Source: an uncultured Flavobacteriales bacterium (GTDB lineage Bacteria > Bacteroidota > Bacteroidia > Flavobacteriales_D > Crocinitomicaceae). From it: 8,203 bases of DNA. Below are positions 1 through 5,685 of this stretch, piece after piece. The DNA lies in assembly GCA_905479845.1 (NCBI GenBank), contig CAJQOB010000157.1:1-8203 (forward strand), written 5' to 3'. The translations under genes were made by a program, and so were the position numbers. Position 1 is the first letter of the stretch. Each line of letters starts with the position of its first letter. Under the pieces are notes generated by a model that was not told the DNA's origin, did not search any database, and saw nothing but the letters and a program-made list of their open reading frames with translations.

Positions 1-246
1 CGAAACAGTTCCGTCCATTTTACCGAGGTTCCCCCAGCTGATAGCCGTAAGTGTTACTTCCTGTCCTTCGTACTCGTCAACGTTCGCTTTTAGGTCAGCA
101 CATGTTAATGCACCGCTTTCATTGTTTACTTCGTCTTCAAGGTTTTCGAGAACATTTTCAAGTTCATCAGTTACTTCTACATCAGCTCCACAAGCTGTCA
201 TTAAAAGGCCAAGCATAAGCGCTCCGGGAATCAATACTTTTTTCAT
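1..246 (-). CDS. Small acidic lipoprotein, N-terminal part (runs off the left edge)
   Basis: The ATG is at 246-244 and the frame stays open for 82 codons to the window edge, so the C-terminus is missing. The product begins with a lipoprotein signal: MKK, a hydrophobic core (residues 4-17) and a lipobox ending Leu-Met-Thr-Ala-Cys19, so the mature protein should be lipidated at Cys19 and envelope-anchored. An acidic, probably flexible linker (about 20-45) follows. Then comes a segment with a second cysteine (Cys49) and a run reading EYEGQEVTLTAISWG. That run resembles the first strands of a small beta-barrel (OB-like) domain, but this is only an impression. I do not recognise the family and give no function. 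The gene has its own -7 box and a direct-repeat operator, and lies just behind the LytTR regulator gene, which makes it a likely target of that regulator. Confidence 0.8.
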   Translation of the reverse strand, partial: MKKVLIPGALMLGLLMTACGADVEVTDELENVLENLEDEVNNESGALTCADLKANVDEYEGQEVTLTAISWGNLGKMDGTVS

Positions 247-264
247 TTGTTTTGGTTTTTTTGT

Positions 265-272
265 CAAAGTTA
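265..272 (-). promoter_or_regulatory. -7 promoter box of the lipoprotein gene
   Basis: On the minus strand this reads TAACTTTG, an exact match to the Bacteroidota -7 consensus TAnnTTTG. Transcription would start near 258-261, leaving a leader of roughly 12-15 nt that is almost pure A/C. No TTG -33 element is visible at the usual 17-23 nt upstream, as expected for a promoter needing an activator. The box sits 44 nt below the direct-repeat pair at 317-345. Confidence 0.6.
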
Positions 273-316
273 GAGAATGTTTCTCCTTGATTTTGAGATA
301 AAACCGAGCGTTGTAC

Positions 317-345
317 GGATGGTATTGATTCGTAAAAGGATGGTA
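317..345 (-). promoter_or_regulatory. Candidate LytTR-regulator binding site: exact direct repeat upstream of the lipoprotein gene
   Basis: On the minus strand TACCATCC occurs at 345-338 and again at 324-317, separated by 13 nt, so the copies recur every 21 bp (two helical turns, same DNA face). LytTR-domain regulators are known to bind such paired direct repeats. E. coli BtsR (YehT) uses an ACC-starting octamer repeated with a 13-bp spacer. The site lies between the gene for a LytTR regulator and the lipoprotein promoter, at a position suited to activation. A degenerate copy with the same geometry precedes the kinase gene (3088-3116). Binding by this particular regulator is inference. Confidence 0.6.
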
Positions 346-366
346 ATTGGTAGTGATCGAATGGAT

Positions 367-1116
367 TTAGAAAAAACGGCTCAAAAACTCATTTTTTCGG
401 TATCGACTGATTTTCAGGCGAGCACCATCCGTTGTTTCGACCATTCCACCATCAGTTTTCAGGTAGGCAGCAATGTGTCGCAAACTGACAATAGTACTTT
501 GATGTATTCTGAAAAAGCCATGTGCATTCAACAGTTCTTCGTACTCACCCAGATTCTTGGTGGCAGTGATTTTCTTGCCTCCGACTAAAATGAAGTTCGT
601 ATAGTTTCGATCACCTTCCAAACGAATAATTTGATTGATCTTCACTACCTGAAAACCTTCTACATTGGGTAAGATCAATTTCTGAATTTCCCCTTCATTC
701 CCATAGTTTTCAATGAGTACTTTCAGTCTGTCTTTGACCTTACTTTTAGATTGTTCAAATTTCGATTGGAGTTTGGAGATAACTTCTTCCAAGTCTTTTC
801 TATTGATGGGCTTGAGCAAGTAACCGAATGCACTAAACTTAAAGGCTTCAACACCGTATTGATTATGCGCAGTAATGAATATAATCTCGAAATCGATTTC
901 ATCAAATTGACTCAATAGATCGAACCCAGTTCCCTTTTTCATTTGAATATCGAGGAAAACCAAATCTGGTTTCAAGGATTTGATCGCTTCAACACCAGGA
1001 GCTACGTCATCGGCCTCTCCGATGATTTCAATTTGGTCTGAGTGCTTCCGTTCCAGTAGGTTTCTGAGGATGAATCGTGCATCTTTTTCGTCGTCAATTA
1101 ATAGTGCTTTCATCAT
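367..1116 (-). CDS. LytTR-family response regulator (LytR/AlgR type)
   Basis: A two-component response regulator of 249 residues, the usual size for the family. The receiver domain (about 3-122) has the acidic pair Asp8-Asp9, the phospho-acceptor Asp56 in VFLDIQM, Thr82 and Lys102 (in LLKPI). A linker follows, then a C-terminal LytTR DNA-binding domain (about 146-249) with the characteristic RLEGDRNYT and FFRIHQSTIVSL segments. Phosphorylated LytTR regulators bind paired direct repeats and act as transcription factors. The gene overlaps the end of the kinase gene: its ATG at 1116-1114 shares ATGA with the kinase stop, and a second ATG at 1113-1111 is also possible. The pair should therefore be translationally coupled and is almost certainly a cognate system. 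No terminator is evident after the stop. Candidate targets are its own operon and the downstream lipoprotein gene, from the matching repeats upstream of both. Confidence 0.95.
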   Translation of the reverse strand: MMKALLIDDEKDARFILRNLLERKHSDQIEIIGEADDVAPGVEAIKSLKPDLVFLDIQMKKGTGFDLLSQFDEIDFEIIFITAHNQYGVEAFKFSAFGYLLKPINRKDLEEVISKLQSKFEQSKSKVKDRLKVLIENYGNEGEIQKLILPNVEGFQVVKINQIIRLEGDRNYTNFILVGGKKITATKNLGEYEELLNAHGFFRIHQSTIVSLRHIAAYLKTDGGMVETTDGARLKISRYRKNEFLSRFF

Positions 1117-3017
1117 AGGTTCAACGGTATTAGAAGAGTGACTTTTGTTCCGCCTGTTTCAACTTCGCTGATTTGAACTGGATTACCGAGTCGCTCCTGC
1201 GTTAGGTTCATTCCTTTCGATTTGTGAGCAGTATTGGTTTTCGATGACAAACTTTTCGAAATACCGATTCCATTATCGATAATCGAGCATTGAATTAACG
1301 TGTCAGAATATCGCTTGATTTCAATAAGGACTTTGCCTTTCACATCATCTTCCTTTGGGAGAATCCCATGCCAGATGGCGTTTTCCACAAAGGGTTGGAT
1401 CACGAGTGGAGGAATGAAATTGTTTAGGAGATCCAAGTTTGGATCAAGCTCGAACTGGTAATCAATCTTCCCATCCAAACGGATCATTTCGATGTCCAAA
1501 TACAATTTAAGCGTATCAATTTCATCCTTGATCGAGACGGTATTCTTCCCGCTATTCTCCATGATGATGCGCAGCAGCTTTCCAAAATCACTGATGTAAT
1601 CGTTCGCGGCATCTTCATCTCCTTCGATAAAAATACGCTGTATGCTGTTCAAACTATTGAAGATAAAATGTGGGTTCATCTGAGCCCTCAGCACCTTATG
1701 TTCCAATTCCACTTTTCGTTGATTTTCCTTCGCTTTTCGCTGACGAAGATAGAAGTAGGCAATGATGATCAAGAGTAATAAGGTACCAATGGAAAAGTAA
1801 AGCACTGTGTCTACCAGTCGTGATTTCGCGAGTGAGGCATCCCGTTCTTGTTTCAGAATGGCAATTTGTTTTGCCTTTTTCTCAGTTTCATACTTCTCTT
1901 GAATTTCCAGAATCTTCTCCATTTTCGTTTCTGTGAGGAGCGTATCTTTCAATTGATCGGATAGGAGGAAGTAGTCATATGCTTTCTTGTACTCGCCACT
2001 TTCGTAGTATATCTCAGCAGCATAACCCATCATTTCTGAGATGTCTCTCAATTCTCCGGTTTCCCTTCCATGAGCAATACTTCTATTGATATAATCAATG
2101 GATTTTTCCTTCTTATTCTTGTTCATGTAAACAAGTGCAAGATTGGCTTCGGAGATCGCTTGGAAATAGGTACGGCCAAGCTGTTTGTCAATTTCTGCTG
2201 ATTGATGAAGGTAGTAAATCGCGCTATCGTATTCGTTCAGGTCGTTGTACAATAAACCCAAATTATTGTAGACTTCTGCTTTGCCGTAAATGTCATCCTC
2301 TTCCAATGCGATCTTCAAGGATTTCTGGAAGAGATTGAGAGCATCAGCATATTTTTTCTGCAGAGAAAGGATGTGTCCCTCCAGCATCAACGCTTTTGAG
2401 AGCATAATGTTGTCCTCCTGTATGGTGAACTCGATTCGCGCTTCTCGAGTTAATTGCAATGCTTTGTTTCTTTCGTCTTGTCCTAAAACAAAGTTTGCTA
2501 AGTTCAGCTTCATTTGAGCAGCAGCATAGGAATTTCCAATCTCCTCAAAGGTTCTGATCGATTCGTAATACTGAAAAGCTGCCTTTTCGAAATTTCCAAG
2601 TGCTCGATAACCACTTGCTAATTGACCTCGATCTGCGGCTACAGAGCTCAAATCATTCGCTTCTTCGTCGATTTTGAGCGCTTTTTTTGTTTCCGTAATG
2701 GCAGACTGAGCATTGCCCTGATCGAGGTACAGTTTCCCCAAGTTGTAATATGTAACCGATAGACCATTTTGAAAGTTGAGCTTCTTGGAAAGTGCGATAC
2801 TTTCTTTTCCATATTTCTCTGCTGATGCTGGATCACTGTAATTGAGCTCCCAGCATAGTTCGTTCAGAATTTCAACCTTGTTCGAGTCTTCCTTAGAAGT
2901 TTTGAGTACGGATCGCAAACTATCCACATAGTCGCTTTGTGCCGTTACAGAGAGGGCAGCGTTCAGGAATAAAACGAGAATAGTACTACTTCGTATGAAA
3001 CGGTCAACTGCGGTCAT
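1113..3017 (-). CDS. TPR-containing LytS-type sensor histidine kinase
   Basis: Membrane-bound sensor kinase of 634 residues counted from the ATG at 3017-3015. Order: signal peptide (about 1-27, core STILVLFLNAALSVTA); an extracytoplasmic sensor of about eight TPR-like helical repeats (roughly 45-360); a coiled-coil stretch; one transmembrane helix (about 406-423); then a His_kinase domain with the phospho-acceptor His450 in MNPHFIFNSLNSIQ. The ATPase domain has Asn546 in PFVENAIWHG and the G-box DNGIG (581-585). This is a standard architecture in Bacteroidota; the TPRs probably sense a periplasmic peptide or protein, ligand unknown. A TTG at 3062 would add 15 residues in front of the signal peptide. 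I reject it because it falls in the promoter's -33 region and because the ATG spacing matches that of the lipoprotein gene. The kinase should phosphorylate the regulator encoded immediately after it. Confidence 0.92.
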   Translation of the reverse strand: MTAVDRFIRSSTILVLFLNAALSVTAQSDYVDSLRSVLKTSKEDSNKVEILNELCWELNYSDPASAEKYGKESIALSKKLNFQNGLSVTYYNLGKLYLDQGNAQSAITETKKALKIDEEANDLSSVAADRGQLASGYRALGNFEKAAFQYYESIRTFEEIGNSYAAAQMKLNLANFVLGQDERNKALQLTREARIEFTIQEDNIMLSKALMLEGHILSLQKKYADALNLFQKSLKIALEEDDIYGKAEVYNNLGLLYNDLNEYDSAIYYLHQSAEIDKQLGRTYFQAISEANLALVYMNKNKKEKSIDYINRSIAHGRETGELRDISEMMGYAAEIYYESGEYKKAYDYFLLSDQLKDTLLTETKMEKILEIQEKYETEKKAKQIAILKQERDASLAKSRLVDTVLYFSIGTLLLLIIIAYFYLRQRKAKENQRKVELEHKVLRAQMNPHFIFNSLNSIQRIFIEGDEDAANDYISDFGKLLRIIMENSGKNTVSIKDEIDTLKLYLDIEMIRLDGKIDYQFELDPNLDLLNNFIPPLVIQPFVENAIWHGILPKEDDVKGKVLIEIKRYSDTLIQCSIIDNGIGISKSLSSKTNTAHKSKGMNLTQERLGNPVQISEVETGGTKVTLLIPLNL

Positions 3018-3035
3018 TGTATTGATCGATTTTCT

Positions 3036-3062
3036 GAAAGATACTTTCAATTTTGCAATCAA
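3036..3062 (-). promoter_or_regulatory. Probable promoter of the kinase-regulator operon
   Basis: On the minus strand TTG (3062-3060), 16 nt, then TATCTTTC (3043-3036). The -7 box matches TAnnTTTG at all but the last base, and the spacer is one nt short of the usual range, so by itself it is a weak call. It is strengthened because the box lies 44 nt below the direct repeat at 3088-3116 and 18 nt above the ATG, exactly as in the lipoprotein promoter. Confidence 0.5.
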
Positions 3063-3158
3063 GTACTATAAGTGGGTGTCATTGTACAAATGGTATTCAT
3101 TTTTGAAAATCTGGCAGCTTGCGTCAAGTGAAAGCGATCGACAAATAGTACTTTGATT
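3057..3158. repeat. Inverted repeat spanning the kinase/tlpA divergent promoters
   Basis: The arms are AATCAAGTACTAT (3057-3069) and ATAGTACTTTGATT (3145-3158). The second arm, reverse-complemented, equals the first with one extra A, so 13 of 14 positions pair. The 75-nt interval contains the direct-repeat site at 3088-3116. Each arm overlaps the -33 element of the promoter it faces, so both divergent promoters carry the same ATAGTACTT(T)GATT motif in the same orientation relative to transcription. A shared regulator site is a reasonable inference. A hairpin role is unlikely with so long a loop. Confidence 0.5.
3088..3116 (-). promoter_or_regulatory. Candidate LytTR-regulator binding site upstream of the kinase gene (autoregulation)
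   Basis: On the minus strand TGCCAGAT (3116-3109), 13 nt, TACCATTT (3095-3088): an imperfect direct repeat (5 of 8 identical) with the same 21-bp period as the site at 317-345. The downstream copy lies in AATACCATTTGTACAATG, which matches AATACCATCCGTACAACG at the lipoprotein site in 15 of 18 positions, all differences being C/T transitions. It probably mediates autoregulation of the operon, and could also affect divergent tlpA. Confidence 0.55.
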
Positions 3159-3182
3159 CCTCACTTGATTGGAATATATTTG
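3152..3182 (+). promoter_or_regulatory. Promoter of the tlpA-like gene
   Basis: TTTG at 3152-3155, 19 nt, then TATATTTG at 3175-3182: a full match to the Bacteroidota -33/-7 promoter with optimal spacing. Transcription would begin near 3187-3190, giving a leader of about 20 nt before the ATG at 3207. This rules out the upstream in-frame TTG at 3153 as a start codon. Confidence 0.72.
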
Positions 3183-3206
3183 GTTATTCAATCAATACAA
3201 TTCCAA

Positions 3207-3719
3207 ATGACCCGTTTGATTTTTCTTTTTTCGCTTCTATTGCTAATGTCTAGCTCCGCTCCAAGTCCCGCGCGATTGGAAAATGGAACAGAAGCTCCAC
3301 AAATCGAATTGATTTCTCCGGAAGGAAAGAAAGTCAAGCTGTCAAAGCTTCGAGGGAAAGTGGTACTAGTGGATTTCTGGGCCTCATGGTGCAGACCGTG
3401 TCGAAAAGAGAATCCGAATGTGGTCGAAGCGTACAACAAGTACAAGAAGAAAAAATTCAAGAACGCCAAGGGATTTGAGGTGTTCAGCGTTTCTCTGGAT
3501 AAAGATGCTGAGCGCTGGAAACAAGCCATTGAGAAAGATCTACTTGCGTGGAAGAATCACGGTTGGGACAAAGACGGAGCGATTGCCAAAGAGTACGGTG
3601 TGAGCACCATTCCAACGGCCTTTTTAATCGACGGAAAAGGAAAGATTGTCGCCTCTGGATCAGAAGTACGTGGACTGCGATTGCACATTCAGTTGGATAA
3701 ATTACTGAAAACAAAGTAG
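3207..3719 (+). CDS. Secreted TlpA-like thioredoxin-fold thiol-disulfide oxidoreductase
   Basis: A 170-residue thioredoxin-fold protein of the TlpA/ResA group. The ATG at 3207 gives a short basic start and a strong hydrophobic signal segment (MTRLIFLFSLLLLM) ending in a small-residue region (SSSAPSPA), so the protein is exported. The active site is Trp61-Cys62-Arg-Pro-Cys65 in FWASWCRPC, and the cis-proline is Pro136 in STIPTAF. The region around 88-125 (FSVSLDKDAERW and after) matches the AhpC/TSA-like insert of the family. The likely role is reduction or isomerisation of disulfides in envelope proteins; the substrate cannot be told from sequence. It diverges from the kinase gene, sharing the regulatory region, and is followed after one base by a small membrane-protein gene with which it probably forms an operon. 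Confidence 0.9.
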   Translation: MTRLIFLFSLLLLMSSSAPSPARLENGTEAPQIELISPEGKKVKLSKLRGKVVLVDFWASWCRPCRKENPNVVEAYNKYKKKKFKNAKGFEVFSVSLDKDAERWKQAIEKDLLAWKNHGWDKDGAIAKEYGVSTIPTAFLIDGKGKIVASGSEVRGLRLHIQLDKLLKTK

Positions 3720-3720
3720 T

Positions 3721-3864
3721 ATGATTTTCTGGCTGATTTTATTTATGATGTTAGCCTCTGTTTTGTTAGCCATTCAGAGAATCGTGAAAGAACGAAAGGT
3801 CAAGAAGTATGGAGAAGTCAAAACACCTATCCGTGATCAACGATTGAGAAATAGACGTCGTTAA
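3721..3864 (+). CDS. Small single-pass membrane protein (47 aa), uncharacterised
   Basis: A short frame beginning ATGATTTTCTGG one base after the tlpA-like stop (TAG T ATG), so probably co-transcribed and coupled. The product has one hydrophobic helix (residues 2-18, IFWLILFMMLASVLLAI) and a strongly basic tail ending RLRNRRR. By the positive-inside rule the tail should be cytoplasmic. The tight spacing, clean helix/tail layout and stop well before the grpE promoter argue that it is a real gene and not chance. I recognise no family. It might assist the neighbouring thioredoxin-like protein or be an independent small membrane protein; this is speculation. Confidence 0.6.
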   Translation: MIFWLILFMMLASVLLAIQRIVKERKVKKYGEVKTPIRDQRLRNRRR

Positions 3865-3952
3865 GCATTCATTTCCCCGATTTTAGCAAGATTTCTGCCA
3901 ACTTTACACCTCTGACGCGAATAATGCTGACATCATGTCCTATTTTCCAAAT

Positions 3953-3969
3953 TGGCAGTATCTTTGCCA
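3953..3969 (+). promoter_or_regulatory. Probable grpE-dnaJ promoter
   Basis: TATCTTTG at 3959-3966 matches the -7 consensus TAnnTTTG exactly and would give a leader of about 30 nt before the grpE ATG. No good TTG -33 is present at the expected distance. The same bases read TGGCA-N7-TGCCA (3953-3957, 3965-3969), which also has the GG-N10-GC spacing of a sigma-54 -24/-12 element. I consider the -7 reading more likely. No CIRCE element (TTAGCACTC-N9-GAGTGCTAA) is present. Confidence 0.5.
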
Positions 3970-3999
3970 CTGCATTTTCAAAATTTAAAGAACGTGGAT

Positions 4000-4542
4000 A
4001 TGTCCGAGGAAAAAGAGTTAAACAATCAAGAAACTGAGGCGAAAGGAACTGTGAACGAACAAGAGTCACAAGAAACGGTTGATACAGAAGCTCCGAAAGA
4101 ACCGACAATCGAAGATAAATACAACGAATTGAACGATAAGTACTTGAGAATTCATGCAGAATTCGATAACTACCGTAAGCGTACAAATAAGGAGAAGTTA
4201 GACATCATTGGATCTGCCAATGCTAACTTGTTGAAAGATCTACTTCCAGTAATGGATGATTTCGAACGAGCAATCGCCAATAATGTAAACGTTGATGATG
4301 CACAAAGTATCAAAGAAGGTGTTTCCTTGATCTTCAACAAATTCAAACTGACATTGGAAAATAAAGGTTTGAAACCAATGGATGTTGATGGGGAAGTGTT
4401 TGACGCTGATATTCATGAAGCAATTGCCAACATCCCTGCTCCTAAGAAAAAGTTGAAAGGGAAGATCGTTGAAGCCGTTGAAAAGGGATATTATTTGAAT
4501 GACAAAGTGATTCGCTACGCGAAAGTAGTAGTAGGACAATAA
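4000..4542 (+). CDS. grpE: GrpE, nucleotide exchange factor for DnaK
   Basis: Cytoplasmic co-chaperone of 180 residues, within the normal range, that promotes ADP release from DnaK. The N-terminal ~35 residues are acidic and low-complexity. A long coiled-coil/dimerisation helix follows (about 36-100, including LRIHAEFDNYRKRTNKEK), then the C-terminal beta domain (about 125-180) with the GrpE signature FDADIHEAI near 134-142 and a closing GYYLNDKVIRYAKVVVG. I chose the ATG at 4000. The frame extends upstream to a TTG at 3952, but that codon lies above the -7 box, and the added residues would precede an already complete GrpE N-terminus. The gene is 17 bp ahead of dnaJ, forming a grpE-dnaJ unit; dnaK is not in the window. 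Confidence 0.96.
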   Translation: MSEEKELNNQETEAKGTVNEQESQETVDTEAPKEPTIEDKYNELNDKYLRIHAEFDNYRKRTNKEKLDIIGSANANLLKDLLPVMDDFERAIANNVNVDDAQSIKEGVSLIFNKFKLTLENKGLKPMDVDGEVFDADIHEAIANIPAPKKKLKGKIVEAVEKGYYLNDKVIRYAKVVVGQ

Positions 4543-4559
4543 GCGAAGAAATTAGCAAT

Positions 4560-5672
4560 ATGAGTGCGAAGAGAGATTATTACGAAGTATTAGGCCTATC
4601 GAAAGATGCCACTGCAGCTGAGATTAAAAAAGCTTACCGCAAAATGGCTTTGAAATATCACCCTGATAAGAATGAGGATGATAGTGAAGCTGAGGAGAAA
4701 TTCAAAGAAGCGGCGGAAGCATACGAGGTATTAAGTAATGCTGAAAAGAAATCTCGCTACGATCAATTTGGTCATGCTGGAATGGGCGGAGCTGGAGGCT
4801 TCGGCGGAGGTATGAACATGGATGATATCTTCTCGCAGTTTGGAGATATTTTTGGAGGTGCATTCGGCGGTGGCGGAAGCTTCGGTGGAAGTCGTGGTGG
4901 ATCGCGACGGGTTCGTGGAACGAATCTTCGTGTAAAAATGAAATTGACGCTCCAAGAAATTGCTGAGGGTGTCAACAAGAAAATCAAAGTAAATAAACTG
5001 GTTAACGCCGATGGAGTAACATTCAAAACATGTTCGAACTGTAACGGTTCAGGACGTGTTACTCGTGTGTCGCAAACCTTCCTCGGTGCGATGCAAACGC
5101 AGTCTTCCTGTCCAACATGTCATGGTGCGGGGAAAATGATCGATAAAAAACCTGCTGGCGCCGATGCAAATGGATTGGAACGTAAAGAGGAGGTTATCGA
5201 AATCGATATTCCTGCAGGTGTAATGGATGGAATGCAACTAAGCGTTACAGGTAAAGGAAATGCCGGACCATTTGATGGAGTTGCAGGAGATTTGATTGTT
5301 GTTGTTGAGGAGGCTCCTGATGAAAACTTGCGTCGAGATGGAGATAACTTGCACTACGATGCATATGTAAGTTTCATTGACGCTGTTCTAGGGAGTTCAA
5401 TTGAAATTCCAACAATTTCCGGTAAAGCGAAAATCAAAATTGAGGCAGGAACGCAAAGCGGAAAGGTTTTACGTTTGAAAGGAAAAGGAATTACCGCACT
5501 TCAGTCATACGGAAAAGGTGATTTGTTCGTACATATCAATGTATGGACACCGAAGAAAGTTTCAAAAAGCGAAAAGGAAGCGCTTGAGAAATTGAGAGAA
5601 AGTGAAAATTTCCAACCCAATCCAGATAAGCAAGATAAAGGATTTTTCGAGCGGATGAAAGACATGTTCTAA
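4560..5672 (+). CDS. dnaJ: DnaJ (Hsp40) co-chaperone with a reduced zinc-finger domain
   Basis: Cytoplasmic co-chaperone of 370 residues that delivers substrates to DnaK and stimulates its ATPase. The J domain (about 5-70) has the essential His34-Pro35-Asp36 motif. A Gly/Phe-rich segment (71-112) includes the DIFSQFGDIFGG element. The substrate-binding beta domains and C-terminal dimerisation region (about 120-370) follow. The cysteine-rich region is reduced: only two CxxCxGxG motifs are present (Cys158/Cys161 and Cys184/Cys187) instead of four. The intervening VTRVSQTFLGAMQTQSS segment identifies them as canonical motifs 2 and 3, so zinc centre II is kept and centre I is lost. As I recall, this reduction is common in flavobacterial DnaJ and is not a broken gene. 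The gene is in one unit with grpE. Confidence 0.96.
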   Translation: MSAKRDYYEVLGLSKDATAAEIKKAYRKMALKYHPDKNEDDSEAEEKFKEAAEAYEVLSNAEKKSRYDQFGHAGMGGAGGFGGGMNMDDIFSQFGDIFGGAFGGGGSFGGSRGGSRRVRGTNLRVKMKLTLQEIAEGVNKKIKVNKLVNADGVTFKTCSNCNGSGRVTRVSQTFLGAMQTQSSCPTCHGAGKMIDKKPAGADANGLERKEEVIEIDIPAGVMDGMQLSVTGKGNAGPFDGVAGDLIVVVEEAPDENLRRDGDNLHYDAYVSFIDAVLGSSIEIPTISGKAKIKIEAGTQSGKVLRLKGKGITALQSYGKGDLFVHINVWTPKKVSKSEKEALEKLRESENFQPNPDKQDKGFFERMKDMF

Positions 5673-5685
5673 TTCCATTTATGAT

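Noticed and set aside
277..588. 103-codon open frame on the plus strand
   Set aside because: Antisense to the end of the LytTR regulator gene, with no recognisable protein features; its start lies in the lipoprotein leader region.
3018..3062. TTG at 3062 as the start of the kinase gene
   Set aside because: It would place 15 residues before a normal signal peptide and lies in the -33 region of the promoter. The ATG at 3017 has the same promoter-to-start spacing as the lipoprotein gene.
3153..3206. TTG at 3153 as the start of the TlpA-like protein
   Set aside because: It overlaps the -33 element TTTG of a full-consensus promoter whose start lies downstream; the ATG at 3207 opens a clean signal peptide.
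3865..3928. Terminator after the small membrane protein
   Set aside because: No GC-rich hairpin followed by a T-run is visible; the end of the tlpA transcript cannot be placed.
3952..3999. TTG at 3952 as the start of GrpE
   Set aside because: It lies upstream of the -7 box TATCTTTG, and GrpE from the ATG at 4000 is already full length.
4731..5026. Open frames antisense to the dnaJ Gly/Phe region
   Set aside because: Low-complexity shadows of the glycine-rich coding sequence (proline- or serine-rich in antisense).
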